Notes: generated from the sequence alone by a model not told the origin. A stretch of 64,000 nucleotides of DNA from Pseudoips prasinana (GCA_951640165.1 OX621254.1:23782001-23846000), one strand, 5' to 3'. Counted from the first letter of the stretch, positions 52,246-62,539 are shown. Translations and numbers: made by a program.

Positions 52246-52438
52246 TTAATTGTTAGCTTCTCCTTTAAGTTTGTGTTCAAGTATGGCCTTTGAAGCCATT
52301 TCGACTGTGACAGTTTTGCTTATAGTGGAGAGTTGTCCCTGGTCTTTGGTGCCGGTGACCTCTGTGAGGGGCTCGGAGATGTGGAAGGCGTCAGCTCGGG
52401 CACGCTGGTAGGCGTTCACGGTGTTCATTCCGAGGAAC
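52246..52438 (-). CDS. MARCH-type RING-CH E3 ligase, last coding exon (exon 5)
   Basis: 193 bp, acceptor TTTCCAG ending at 52,439, stop TAA at 52,246-52,248. Phase 2 joins AG of the previous exon to give R-FLGMNTVNAYQRA. The exon encodes the cytoplasmic C-tail: FLGMNTVNAYQRARADAFH directly after the second membrane segment, then a hydrophilic tail rich in Thr, Ser, Lys and Glu (about 60 residues) with no further membrane segment. In MARCH proteins such tails carry trafficking and partner-binding motifs; none was identified for certain here. The nearest upstream exon is 2.8 kb away, across an intron filled with a LINE, SINEs and LINE tails. Confidence 0.85.
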
Positions 52439-52504
52439 CTGGAAACATAATTTAGGTAGTTATAAATTTGCTTAACAGTTTCACAGCGTGAGTGTTTACA
52501 CAGG

Positions 52505-52645
52505 CAACCTAAGTCTCAATGAGTTGGTCTAGTGGTAGCGTGTTCACCCGATCTGGGATATGAACCCGGGACGCAGATAACGTCCCAAGTTCAAATCCCA
52601 GATCGGTCCAAAAAGTGAGATACGGGTGCTTATGTTAAGAAATAT
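52505..52645 (+). repeat. SINE family S4 (duplicated head)
   Basis: GAGTTGGTCTAGTGGTAGCG (box A), GATCTGGGATATGAACCCGG and CAAGTTCAAATCCCAGATCG, two box B-like segments. Lies in the last intron. Confidence 0.55.
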
Positions 52646-52667
52646 AATAATCTCGAAATTGGTGGTT

Positions 52668-53603
52668 CATCATCATCATCATCTTGACCCACCAATATGC
52701 CAGTGGGTCTGGTTTCCGCACTTAGTCCCGATGTGGACCATTGTACGTAAGCCACGGTGGCCTTTACTCCATCCAGCCCACCTCCTTCCAGAAGCATATT
52801 AGATCTCCCAAACTTCTCAGGGCCTCCGGAAGAGTTCTTGGTGAGCCCAAGGTTTCTCTCCGGATTTTCACGATGCCTGTGCACTCGAGGAGCACATGCG
52901 CGACCGTTTCGTCAGCGTCCATGCACGCTCTACACAGAGGGCTGTCAGTTATGCCAATAGTGTGAAAGTGTTTGTTGAGTGAGCAGTGTCCGGTGATGGT
53001 CCCCACCACAACTCGTAGGTTTTTCCTGTTGAGCCGTAGTAGACGCCGCTTCAGCTTACCATCCAGGCATGGCATTGCTTCTTTGGATTGTCTACAGCCC
53101 GATGCTGAGGACCACCAGATCTCGGACTGTGTGTGTGTGTGTTTTTGTAGCCATCTACGTATTTGAGTGAAGGGTATGGGCACAGTTGGTTCCGGTCCAA
53201 TGGCCGCTGTGTTTGAGCCTCTCCTGGCTAGCTCGTCAGCTGCATCATTGCCCAGTGACCCGCTGTGTCCTTTGATCCATTGTAGAGTTACTGTGTTGTT
53301 GTAGTGTCCCGCAACATGTTCCAGTGCGTTATGGCATTCCAGTATTAATCCCGAGGCAAAGTGGTATATTTCCAAGGATTGGAGTACTGATGCGCTATCA
53401 GATAGTATGCGTATGCAGGTGTTTGTGATTTTTCTAGCCTTAATAGCATGTGCTGCAAGGATGATGCCAACACACTCAGCCTGGTATACAGTGTTGAACG
53501 TACTTAGGGGCCTTGATATTTTGATGTTCAGGTCATTTGAGAAAACTCCCACTCCTGTTCCGGAGTCGGTTTTTGACCCATCAGTGTAGATTCTTATTTA
53601 TTA
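52668..53603 (-). mobile_element. 5'-truncated LINE with RNase H, in the last intron
   Basis: 936 bp bounded by a 12-bp duplication AAATTGGTGGTT (52,656-52,667 and 53,604-53,615). The minus-strand 3' end is (GAT)n. It retains only the RNase H and C-terminal knuckle region of ORF2. Confidence 0.9.
52764..53600 (-). pseudogene. LINE ORF2 C-terminal fragment: RNase H and Cys/His knuckle
   Basis: The frame opens at the very 5' end of the truncated copy (IYTDGSKTDSGTGVGVF; Asp of TDG is the first catalytic acid) and runs to TAA at 52,764. RNase H motifs follow in order: YQAECVGI (Glu), LSDSASVLQSL (Asp) and KGHSGSLGNDAADELAR (His, Asp). After a linker comes HCSLNKHFHTIGI..PLCRACMDADETVAHVLLEC, the Cys/His knuckle after RNase H in I-, R1- and Loa-type LINEs. 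No stop codons, so a recent insertion, but it carries no reverse transcriptase. Confidence 0.85.
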
Positions 53604-53615
53604 AAATTGGTGGTT

Positions 53616-54225
53616 TTACAATCCTGTTCCTCCGAGACTACGTAAACCCGTCGGTCCTATACCTGACGTCTTTCAGGTCGTGGTCATAGCACACACTTAT
53701 GCACCATACGTCCCGTTCAAATGGCTACTCTCCATGGAGATAGGCCGCCAATACCGAAATTAGACCAGGGGCTCTACCGGCTAAGTCGCCGAACATCATT
53801 TTCGGGAATAGCGTACAAATAAAAAAGGTTAAAAAAGACTTAATCACCACATGTGACGTCATAAATAGTCCGGAATCAATTGTCAACGTTGAAGCCGAAC
53901 CACCCAACTCACGCGTTCGTAATGAAATTAGATCTCTATTAAAAACCTTGATATCAATGTATTTTGTATATGTATATTCAAAAATGCTATATTTGTACGA
54001 AACCATCAAAATGTTCCAAAGTGACAGTAAATTCATAAAAACTGATTACTTCATCTGCTTATGGAACTAAACAAAGTGGACATCGTCGTGCAAAATAAGA
54101 ATAGCGTTCCATACAAAAAAGATCAGCCGATGCATTTTCTTTGGGGGGTTAAACATTTGTTTTAACGTAATTATAACGTAATTCTGTTGAAAATTACTGG
54201 ACAGTGTACGCAGGTACTAAGGGCA
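53616..54225. other. Intron 4, repeat-like, no gene seen
   Basis: 53,690-53,920 has a mixed block with TGTGACGTCATAAATAGTCCGG, which recurs at 56,645 (TGTCACGTCATAAATGGTCCGG), so probably an old repeat. Confidence 0.4.
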
Positions 54226-54227
54226 AC

Positions 54228-54432
54228 TGTACGTGTGGCGCAGCGGCTAAGACATCGCCTCGCCTCTTTGTGTCGCGGGTTCGAGTCCCGCGCCGGACAA
54301 CTAATTGTGTGACATATAAATAGTTATTCTGAGTCTGGATGTAATTTGTGTCCTTCTATTATATGTTTGTAAAGTACCCCGCGACACAGGGATTAGATTT
54401 CCTAGTGAGGGCGTTGTCTTTATTAATAAAAA
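54228..54432 (+). repeat. SINE family S3, best copy
   Basis: GTGTGGCGCAGCGGCTAAGA (box A), CGGGTTCGAGTCCCGCG (box B), body TATAAATAGTTATTCTGAGT...CGCGACACAGGGATTAG, tail TTTATTAATAAAAA. Confidence 0.8.
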
Positions 54433-54689
54433 ATTAAAAAGAAACGCGTAATACGGCAGATTACTATGCAAACATAGAATGGTGCCAGTACGACTATATG
54501 CAACATCCAACAAATTCTATAATCTCTTTAGTTTCATAGGTTAATTTTGCTGTTGAATTTTATGGTATACCCTGTATAGCCTGATTAGGGGTATGTTACG
54601 ACCAAATTTTAATTTTTTTTTTTTTGGACTCTGATTCCGATAATGCCTTTAATTATTTTAATTGGTTTTTTAACGTTTTAATTCTAGTA

Positions 54690-54985
54690 AAATAAATACA
54701 TATAAAATAAAATAAAATAAAAAGGATTTTATTCACGTAGACTTTAAAAAAGCGCTTGTAAATAGTCAGAACATGTTTGTAGTAAATAATTAATTTATCA
54801 TTTACATATAGATATTTAGGTACACGGATTGTATGAAAACATTTACTATAAGATTTATTTTATAATAGTAATAATTAGCTAGCTTATATTAAGTTATTGT
54901 CAAGGAAATCATGTGTAGGTTTAATTATTGTTATTTAAAATTTTAGATATATTTTTACTACATACTGTCTGAATGGTTCTGTCTA
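54690..54985 (-). repeat. LINE 3' end fragment, family RA
   Basis: AAAATAAAATAAAATAAAAA, GATTTTATTCACGTAGAC, AGTCAGAACATGTTTGTAG and TAGCTAGCTTATATTAAG, as in 9,690 and 46,490. In intron 4. Confidence 0.6.
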
Positions 54986-55213
54986 TATTAAGGTACGAAT
55001 TAAATATTATAATTATGGCAGTAGTCTTAACTTGATAGTAAAGATTACAAATAAAAAGAGATATAAATTGAATTAAATATATTAGTCGCCCACTTCATAT
55101 AAATAAAACCCAAAAAGCTACGTAGCATTGGCGTAGCAAATTCGTAGTAACCTCGTAGTATTCTCGTAGCATTCTCGTAGCAGTGCCGTAGTAGATTATG
55201 CAATGCTACATAC

Positions 55214-55387
55214 CTGACAGCGACGTAGAATATCAAGAGTGCGGCGCCGACAGCCAGCACCCGGGGCACGGGCTCCGTGGCGAGCTGCACGCACACCCAG
55301 GCCGCAGCGGCGGCGCCGCAGCAGCACGCCACGGCCAGCGCGGTGCGGGCCCAGTGGGCACACGTGAACCCACGCTCCCACGCCACC
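55214..55387 (-). CDS. MARCH-type RING-CH E3 ligase, exon 4 (two membrane segments)
   Basis: 174 bp, acceptor TAACTTGCAG and donor GTATGTAG. One incoming base completes Lys, then VAWERGFTCAHWARTALAVACC. Two hydrophobic segments follow: one of about 20 residues, very Ala/Cys-rich (ALAVACCCGAAAAAWVCV), and after a short loop (QLATEPVP) a second (VLAVGAALLIFYVAV). Closely spaced twin membrane helices after the RING-CH domain are the hallmark of MARCH proteins, placing both ends in the cytosol. The exon is markedly GC-rich (poly-Ala coded by GCN repeats) against AT-rich introns. Upstream codons in the same frame belong to the intron. Confidence 0.88.
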
Positions 55388-55399
55388 CTGCAAGTTAAC

Positions 55400-55835
55400 A
55401 GCATTATTTTAATCTCGTTACCAAGAACAATATATCTATAGACGCGTTTCTGCTGTTAAGTTCACGCTAAATTCATTCAGCTCTTTACAACATGAAATGA
55501 AATTTATTCAGCACTTGGGTATTAACATACACTTGTACTTGTCAAGTTCACAATGCAGTACATAAACATAGTCGAATACAGTATAAGAATTACAAAAAAA
55601 TTATTAGTCCGTCCGTGCGGTCTGTTTTATCAGATATATTTTCTTAAATCCTAAAATAAAGAACAAGTTACTAATCTATTATTTTGAAATTTAGTTGTAC
55701 AATATTAAAATTAAAGCATTGAAGGCAATGAGCATTTGGCTAGCGCAGAAGGCTCTTAACCAGTAGCTTAAATTAAACGACTAATACCCGAGGCCACCCT
55801 TTTGGGGTTCGGGCTGGATGTGCCAGCCCGAACCA
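55400..55835. other. Intron 3, no gene seen
   Basis: AT-rich; 55,490-55,660 looks like a LINE tail (AATGAAATTTATTCAGCAC, GTCCGTCCGTGCGGTCTG). No coding signal. Confidence 0.35.
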
Positions 55836-55837
55836 TG

Positions 55838-56045
55838 TGGCATATGTAGTGCAGCGGTTTAAGCAGTCGCCTCGCCACTTCGTGTCTCGTGTTCGATTCC
55901 CGCGCGGCCAACTATTTGTAAGATCCATAAATAATATATTAATATCCTGGGACATTATTCACACATGGCCATCTGATCCCAAACTGGTTTCCATGGTAAC
56001 TGATAGCACAAACATATACTACTTTTCTTTTGTAAACACATAATA
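55838..56045. repeat. SINE S3 head joined to an inverted S1 3' part
   Basis: 55,838-55,925 (+) is an S3 head (TGTAGTGCAGCGGTTTAAGC, GTTCGATTCCCGCGC). 55,945-56,045 (-) is an S1 3' end with a deletion (CATCTGATCCCAAACTGGTT). Head-to-head junction. Confidence 0.6.
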
Positions 56046-56049
56046 ATAT

Positions 56050-56720
56050 TAATAATAATTTTGTTTATTTCTTAAAACCAAGTACAACATATGAATACAA
56101 TATACAATACAATATTAATACTAATACTAGGTATATAGTGAAATTTATGCAATATAATATAAATTAATTAACGAATATAAATTACTGCGGTTTAAATAAA
56201 TAAATAAAGTTGTACAGTAACAAATTAAACAAATTGCGCACTGGCTTCCAAACTGAGATTATCTCGTATTCTGGAAACCTCTGGTTCTCATTTTTATTAT
56301 ATATATTTATATTTACTGTGTGCTGTCGTTTGTTTATCTGAGAATATTCGTCGATATGTCGTATTTAAATAAGTTCAATCCAAAAACTTATATTATACGC
56401 ACTCGGTACATCTAGTCTTTCTTTACTTTATTACAGCTATTAACCCTTCTGTTTCATCATAAGTCACACACATACTTATATAGTAGTAGTATAATTACAC
56501 CCAGACTCAGGTCAAACCGACGTGTTCATGCACACAAATATCTGTCCCGGGGACCTACAGCTTAATTCACCGCTCATCGTGATTTCAAATAGATGAAGAT
56601 TAAAAATAACTAAATGATTCCTTCAATCGGCTTCCATGAGCGCATGTCACGTCATAAATGGTCCGGAATCGATGTTCAAAGTTTTGGCCATTGAAAGAAT
56701 GATTTAGTAATTTTTAACCC
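56050..56720. other. Intron 3, no gene seen
   Basis: AT-rich, with S1-like scraps at 56,475-56,560 (ACACCCAGACTCAGGTCAAA) and a repeat also found at 53,860 (56,645-56,690). Confidence 0.4.
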
Positions 56721-56726
56721 TCATCT

Positions 56727-57015
56727 AGTTTTTTTTTATATCAGAGGGCGACAAACGAGCAAGTGGGTCACCTGATGGTAAGTGATCACCGCCACCCATG
56801 TACACTCGCAACACCAGAGGCGTCGCGGGAGCGTTGCCGGCCTTTAAAATTCAGCAAACAAGTGTTGCTGACCCTTCCCCCCACCCCGATGAGCTCTGGC
56901 GACCTTACTCGGAAACACAACATTAAAATTATTAATCTTATTATTAAAGAATGTCTTCTGTAAGGTGGACGTACTTCCTCAGTCGGGCTGCTCTTTGAGC
57001 GAATGAACTCTCGAA
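56727..57015 (-). repeat. LINE 3' tail, copy of 37,775
   Basis: Reverse of the 37,775-38,070 sequence (GGCAACGCTCCCGCGACG, CAAAGAGCAGCCCGACTGAG on the minus strand), with T-run at its + strand start, i.e. A-tail on minus. Confidence 0.6.
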
Positions 57016-57139
57016 AATGAAGTACGCGGTAGCATCTCTGGGTGGAAATCGAACCCACAACCTGCGGCCTGAAGGGACAAGTATCTACCAACAACGCCAA
57101 TTAATAACGTAAGGAACCCCTTAAAGTTATTCACTAATA

Positions 57140-57387
57140 ATAAATATTAATATCTAGGGACAATGTCACACAGATCATCCTAGCCCCAAACTAAGCAAAG
57201 CTTGTACTATGGGTACCAGGCGACGATATACATACTTATATAGATAGACAAATACTTAAATACTTAGAAAACATCCATGAACAAATATTCGTGCTCATCA
57301 CACAAATATTTGCACTTACCGGGATTCGAACCCAGGACCACCAGCTTCGTAGACAGGGGCACTACTAACTAGGCTACGGTGACCGTC
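57140..57387 (-). repeat. SINE family S2, near full length
   Basis: TATCTAGGGACAATGTCACAC...GGGATTCGAACCCAGGACC...GTAGCCTAGTTAG; complete head and body, 30 bp from exon 3. Confidence 0.75.
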
Positions 57388-57415
57388 AACTGACTAATGT
57401 AATGTAGTTACTTAC

Positions 57416-57486
57416 TTGGTGGACTCTTGCACATTGTACGTGGCATTGCAAACTTTGCATTTCAAGCCGTCGGGGCGCGCAGCGCT
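57416..57486 (-). CDS. MARCH-type RING-CH E3 ligase, exon 3 (end of RING-CH)
   Basis: 71 bp, acceptor TTATTTACAG and donor GTAAGTAA; phase 0 in, phase 2 out. Encodes SAARPDGLKCKVCNATYNVQEST plus AA, which completes Lys with exon 4. The CxxC (CKVC) supplies the last two of the eight zinc ligands of the C4HC3 RING-CH finger, the first six being in exon 2. The intervening KRWLVE and LKCKVC spacing agrees with the family. Very short exon, easily missed by ORF-based searches. The 3' side of this exon (donor) lies 28 bp from an S2 SINE. Confidence 0.88.
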
Positions 57487-57514
57487 CTGTAAATAAATAA
57501 TTAAAATAAATATG

Positions 57515-57615
57515 TTAGGACAACTAAAACACTGAAATCTTATCTCAAACTAGGCGGAGCCGGTATTGCGATAACTAGACAATTGATAAACATACTTAAA
57601 TACTTCTTAACATAT
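57515..57615 (-). repeat. SINE family S5, body fragment
   Basis: AATCTTATCTCAAACTAGGC and GATAACTAGACAATTGATAA match the S5 body at 28,935, diverged. Confidence 0.4.
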
Positions 57616-57679
57616 CCTTATCCTTATATGAATTAATTGTTAAAGATGGATGTTTGTTACTCTACATATATACATACAT

Positions 57680-59400
57680 ACATAGACTCACGCCTGTTTC
57701 CCAGAGGGGTAGGCAGAGACAACGGATTTCCATTTGTCACGATCTTTGGACACGTCTTTTGTCTCGATTACTGTCATTATATTATTCATACATGCTCGCC
57801 GGTTTAGGGTACTTCAGACCTGTCCTTTCTTGAGAACGTCTCCGATTTGGTCAGAGAATGTTCGACGAGGTCTTCCCCTTCCGGTTGTTCCATTCACACA
57901 GGCCAGGTATACTTCTTTGGTCAATCTTCTTACATTCATCTTTTCTAAATGGCCAAACCATCTCAGAATTCCTTTTTCAATCTTTGTGACTACATCCTCT
58001 TCCACACCACAACGCTCTCTTACATCAGTATTTCGAATTCTGTCTCTCAAAGTCACACCACACATACTTCTCACAGCTCTCATTTCCACTGCATTTATTT
58101 TACTTTCATTCTTTTTCTGCCATACCCAACTTTCACTTCCATACATTAAAGTTGGCACTAACACTCCATCGTGCACGGCCAGTCGAGCCTTCTTTGAGAC
58201 TTGCCGGCTACTCATAAAGGCGTTTAGTGCCCCATTCACTCTATTCCCCGCATTTACTCTTCTAACAATATCTTTTTCATATTTCCCATCTCTCGTAAAC
58301 AAAGTTCCCAAATATACAAACTCTTTCACCTGTTCGACTTTCTCTCCTCCAATCACAATATCACATGCTGTCGTGTATTCATCCCTCTCAAATACCATTA
58401 CTTTCGTCTTACCAACATTCATTTTCATCCCTCTCCTTTCAAAAGCTTCATGCATATTTGTTACCATCACCTGTAACTCGTCCGCCGATGATGCAAGTAG
58501 AACTTGATCATCAGCGTAAAGCAGACATTTGATGAGTAACTCATTCATCCTTACACCGTATCCACTTTCTTTCAAATCTTTTAAACAGCTATCCATGAAT
58601 AGGTTAAACAACCACGGTGACGCTACACATCCCTATCTAACACCATTTTGGATGCTAAACCACTCAGTGTATGACCCGTTAATTCTCACGCAAGCTTTGG
58701 AATCCCTATTAAGAGATTTCAGTGCTTGAACAAGGTTGTCGTCCAACCCATACATGGACAGTACCGACCATAGCTCATTCCTCAATACTCTATCGTAGGC
58801 CTTTTCTAAGTCTACGAAGGCACAGTAGACCTTTTGGCTTTTGCCCAAAAACTTCTCTACTATGCTTCGTAGTGAAAAGACCTGATCCGTGCATCCCATT
58901 CCTCTTCGAAAACCCGCCTGTGCATCCTATATTTTCGCATCGGTTAAATTTCTTTCACAACTCTTTCATCCAATACTTTCGCATACAACTTACCAACGAC
59001 GCTGAGCAGACTAATGCCCCTATAGTTTTTACTGGCTTGCCGTGAGCATTTTCCTTTGTAAAGAGTTACGATGACAGCCTTGCACCAATCACTTGGCACT
59101 TGGCCGGTGTTATAGCATAAATTGAAAAGGCTGCACGGCTGACTCGCAATGACGCCATGTCCAGCCTTCAGCATCTTGGAAGTTATCCTGTCATACCCTG
59201 GTGACTTACCTGATTTCATACTCTTAATAACTTTCACAATCTCATCCATACCAATTTCATCTTTACATTTATTCTTGTCTAAACTACATTCACTCTCTGT
59301 TACACCTCTTTCATACAAACTTTCAAAATACTCCTTCCAACGTTTTCACACACATTCTTCCCCTTTCACTATATTTCCATCTTGGTCTCGTATGGAGTTT
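57680..59400 (-). mobile_element. LINE remnant in intron 2
   Basis: Decayed non-LTR element with reverse transcriptase parts in several frames and the C-terminus typical of a lepidopteran LINE group ([20 protein letters not shown]). Related 3' fragment at 30,655. Confidence 0.8.
57688..59345 (-). pseudogene. LINE reverse transcriptase, broken by frameshifts and stops
   Basis: Read right to left: 59,318-58,944 gives GKSPGYDRITSKMLKAG and NYRGISLLSVVGKLYAKVL (RT blocks 1-2). 58,899-58,633 gives GCTDQVFSLRSIVEK, FVDLEKAYDRV and SIQNGVR (blocks 3-4), ending in a stop in place of the expected continuation. 58,611-57,814 gives [12 protein letters not shown] start, [14 protein letters not shown] (catalytic YADD), then [14 protein letters not shown], a variable zone and GRGRPRRTF. 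After TGA near 57,811 the same frame continues with RRACMNN to SGKQA and a final stop at 57,688-57,690. At least three breaks, so inactive. Confidence 0.85.
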
Positions 59401-59404
59401 AGTT

Positions 59405-59765
59405 CTGAGGTTTGTTACTTTTTCACGTAAAAACTACTGAATGGATTTTAATGAAACTTTATAATAATATAGCTTATAAATCAGAATAACACATAGGCTA
59501 CAATTTATAAAGATATTGTGTGAATTGTCCAAAATATGACGATCAGTGTCAAGTAAGTAGCCTAAAGTAAGTAAAGTACCAAAAATCTACCATCTGCGAG
59601 CTATTCCGGCGTGCACTGTCAAAACAGCTAGAGGTAAACTTCGTAATCATATTATAAATGCGAAAGTTTGTGAGTATAGTTATATGGATATATGTTTGTT
59701 ACTCTTTTACGCCCAAGCCCAAACTACTTTTTAGGCGGGTGACACCGCGGGACATAGCTAGTTAT
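59405..59765 (+). repeat. Helitron subfamily A pieces
   Basis: TTGTTACTTTTTCACGTAAAA...GGATTTTAATGAAACTTT and a second piece TATTATAAATGCGAAAGTTTG...GGCGGGTGACACCGCGGGAC then ATAGCTAG(T), with the hairpin end. Confidence 0.5.
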
Positions 59766-59769
59766 AGAT

Positions 59770-59892
59770 AAATGACACCCACGCACAGAACAAATAATCG
59801 TGCTTATCACACAAACATTTGTCCTGGATGGGTATCGAACCCACGGCTGCTGGGTTAGGAGTCAGGGTCACAAGACCAACAGGCCAGGCGAT
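59770..59892 (-). repeat. SINE family S5, head part
   Basis: AACAAATAATCGTGCTTATC...GGGTATCGAACCCACGGCTG...GACCAACAGGCC; same head as 29,450. Confidence 0.5.
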
Positions 59893-59937
59893 GAATCAAA
59901 CAATATTTTACTACATTCATAATCTTATATTAATACT

Positions 59938-60250
59938 AACTGTGCTCGCGACTTCGTCCGCTCATTTTGTAATGACTCCGTAAATGTTACAACGGAAATA
60001 CCCTAATATTTTGGCTCCCGTCGCAAACTTGTTAAACATTCACATAAACCATACATATTTCCATACAAACTTTCATCCCCAATTCCCTATTGTTATTTTA
60101 CACCATTGAAGGTAAAACTCTTACAAAATTCGAATGTCATATTTATTTATATCGAATCAACAGCCTAAAAATATGTTTCAAGGTTGAAAAGTAATGGTGC
60201 TTCCATTCAACTTTTCATCCCCCCTTTCAACCCCTTATACCCGGTTTTCG
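59938..60250 (-). repeat. Helitron-like element, subfamily C
   Basis: Begins CTAACTGTGCTCGCGACTTC, a GC hairpin end like CTAG-type Helitrons; the other end is not sharply visible (…CATTCAACTTTTCATCCC). Confidence 0.35.
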
Positions 60251-60254
60251 CATT

Positions 60255-60695
60255 AAAAAGTATACTGGGGAGGGGGGACGCAATCAGCGGGTGAGAGTCT
60301 CGCGAACGCTCAGTGTACAGCGGAGGTACTGGCGAGAACGTCAACGAGTACCCAGAGTTACATCATCACTTTATAAGGGACAGCAGCTCGTTATATCTGT
60401 TGCTCGTTATATCTCTCCTAATTATTAACTATTCTAGCTAGGTGTTAAAAGCTTTTAACTAGTAAGTTTTCTGAGCCAACCATCTTTATTCATTTTACGG
60501 GACCCTTAAAAGACCCAAAGAGTAAAACGAAAAGTATTGTAGAAATTCACTCGTAGCATTTCCCAGTTTCCTGGTTAAAAGATTTCTCGTAGCATTATCG
60601 TAGCACATTTATACTTGAATTTCTCTATCTTGTAGTAGTAACATAGCCTTGTATTAAGTATTGGTGTATAATTTTCAAAGTGTAGCTAAATTATA
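60255..60695. other. Intron 2, no gene seen
   Basis: 60,270-60,400 is GC-richer (GGTGAGAGTCTCGCGAACGC) and may be a scrap of an LTR. No coding frame. Confidence 0.35.
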
Positions 60696-60699
60696 TATA

Positions 60700-61074
60700 C
60701 AGGGTAAATTGTAAAACACCAACAACCTCAGCAGGACTAAATAGTTAGCACCATAAGCAACAACTTTTGTTCTACAACTTTTGATAATTTGTTAGATTTT
60801 ATTTTCATACAAAACTAATATTAATTTAATTTTCAAAATTAAATTAATACTTCACCGCTTCAATGTTAATGTAACTCTACGAGCATCACATGTAGCGAGG
60901 GCACAGGGAGGGATGCCTTTGAACTTGACCCATAATTCTCTAGTCACCAGTCGTCTGTGTAAAATTTTTTTTTTCAAGTATTCAGATATGCCCGAACTTG
61001 TAGAACAAAAGTTGTTGCTTATGGTGTTAGCTATCTAGTCGTGCGAGGTTGTTGGTGTTTTACAAGTAACCCTG
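60700..61074. mobile_element. MITE family M3, complete, long inverted ends
   Basis: 375 bp between TA dinucleotides (60,698-60,699; 61,075-61,076). Ends CAGGGTAAATTGTAAAACACC and, inverted, CAGGGTTACTTGTAAAACACC; the arms pair for about 85 bp (AACAACCTC, AGCAACAACTTTTGTTCTAC). A short perfect palindrome AATTTAATTTTCAAAATTAAATT lies in the middle. It ends 15 bases from the donor of the RING exon. Confidence 0.85.
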
Positions 61075-61089
61075 TAGATTATGACGTAC

Positions 61090-61248
61090 CTCGACAAGCC
61101 AGCGCTTGAGACAGTCGTGGTGCACAGCGGACACGTCCCCTTTACACTGGCAAGGGTGGATCAGCTGGTCTTGTTTGGAGCTGTCATAACAGATCCAGCA
61201 ATCGCGGGTGGAACTGACACTGCCGACAAGCGAGTCGGTTTCCACATT
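61090..61248 (-). CDS. MARCH-type RING-CH E3 ligase, exon 2 (RING-CH core)
   Basis: 159 bp (53 codons), acceptor TCTCATTTCAG and donor GTACGTCA; phase 0 at both ends. Encodes NVETDSLVG, then CWICYD at residues 17-22, HPCQCKGD at 31-38, HHDCLKRWL at 43-51: six of the eight zinc ligands (C17, C20, C33, C35, H43, C46) in RING-CH order with His in the fifth place, which separates RING-CH from classic RING fingers. Trp50 after the His-Cys pair is also conserved in the family. RING-CH domains bind the E2 enzyme and pass ubiquitin to membrane-protein substrates. Exon 3 supplies the last two Cys. Confidence 0.93.
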
Positions 61249-61249
61249 C

Positions 61250-61760
61250 TGAAATGAGAAAAGTTGTCGTAGTAATTAAGTTGCCTTATTTTGTGCGATA
61301 TTTCGACATTTCTTATGAAGTGCTCTTCAAAATACAGGGGTGTAAAGAAACATTTAATTATAGCTGAGACTTAATTGAGTCATGACTCACTGGATTTTTT
61401 TATATACATACATCTTGTGTGAATACTTAAGGATTTCTTTACATATTCATAAAAAATCTAATTTAAAAACTACAAATGTTGACTCTTCATACAAAGTGTC
61501 GGCATATTTGCATTTTGGTACTGATAATGCAACATAATTTAGTTTTTATAAATGTTGATCTCCTTAAGAACCTCACAATACTTACGTTATACAATACATT
61601 ACTATTTAAATATTTGACTTATACATATATTGAACTATGCAAATATGTAAAACTATGTTACAAAATGAATAACAAAAGAGCCTGATAGTATCTTTACAAA
61701 AGCCTACAACATAACCGAACACAGAGTTATACCAAAGACAATTTGTTTACCAAAACAACT
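61250..61760. other. Intron 1, no repeat or gene called
   Basis: AT-rich. A 69-codon + strand frame at 61,476 is not supported. Confidence 0.45.
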
Positions 61761-61763
61761 CAC

Positions 61764-61979
61764 CGGCTTTTTGGTAGGAAAGTAAACGGTAATTTCATCA
61801 TCTACCGACTTCTCCTGTTCTACTTCTTCGTCACTGTCAACTACTCCATCTTCTATGGAGACCGGTGGCAGGACAAAATTGAGCACAATCCTCGTAATGA
61901 CGAAACGCCAATAGGAAACGAGAGATACAATGTAAAACGCTTTCTCCCGCCAACCCAGACGGTAAAACTGCATAAGACT
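61764..61979 (-). CDS. MARCH-type RING-CH E3 ligase, exon 1 of those found (N-terminal part)
   Basis: Donor GTGAGTTG after codon CCG, phase 0 into exon 2. The only Met is at 61,971-61,973 (MQFYRLGWREKAF), 70 codons from the donor. The frame is open upstream to a TGA near 62,047, and an acceptor-like CCGTCCCCAG ends at 61,980, so the exon may be internal or may hold the start codon. Content: a hydrophobic, aromatic stretch (FYIVSLVSYWRFVITRIVLNFVLPP), then an acidic linker (VVDSDEEVEQEKSVDDE) and TVYFPTKKP. A membrane-like segment before the RING-CH finger is not usual in two-helix MARCH proteins. If Met 61,973 is the start, the protein is about 268 residues. Further exons beyond 62,050 cannot be excluded. 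Confidence 0.7.
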
Positions 61980-62049
61980 CTGGGGACGGATAGTGGGGAT
62001 CAGAGGTCTACCACTAACCTTAATAGCATTACTATTTCAAATTACATCT

Positions 62050-62535
62050 GACTTACTCTCGATAAAGAACACACCTCCAAATTACCTGTAAGTTTGCGTT
62101 CATTTATTTAAACAGGTATAATAAGGTTTTTAAAAGAAATGTAACTTTCTAAAAACCTCATTATACCGATACATAGACCGCCGCCGAAACAAAATTCCGT
62201 CAAATTAAATAACTAATATCGAATTTTAATAACTCTTAATATAGTAAACGAGATTTTAAAGTGCAAACGGTATGTTATTGATCGTAATAAGTGCCATAGT
62301 AATAATGAAATAATACTACTAAAAGATATAGCGGTATACTGTCGGATCGAGATCAGATTAGCTTCCACCAGTGAATTGATGCTCAGCGGGCATAATGAAG
62401 AAGCAAATACATATATACACGGGCCCAAACACCTGACAGACAGACAAAACCTCATTTGGTGAGCAACTTCTATCTAACCTCGGATAAAACCTTAATTAAC
62501 CTTTAAACAACCAGTCATGTATAAATACAGGTTAC
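62050..62535. other. Upstream of the MARCH-type gene, no further exon proven
   Basis: On the minus strand CTTACAG ends near 62,083 and could be an acceptor for a 5' UTR exon running into 61,979. Otherwise AT-rich with no convincing coding block. Confidence 0.35.
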
Positions 62536-62539
62536 CCCT

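Noticed and set aside
54228..54300. tRNA gene-like box A and box B
   Set aside because: Part of a repeated S3 SINE with a common body; cloverleaf stems are not preserved. The same holds for the heads of S1, S2, S4 and S5.
57734..58507. 257-codon + strand frame
   Set aside because: Antisense shadow of the LINE reverse transcriptase on the minus strand, which shows the recognisable motifs.
61743..62051. 102-codon + strand frame
   Set aside because: Antisense of the first E3 ligase exon; no domain, and the minus strand has consistent splice borders.
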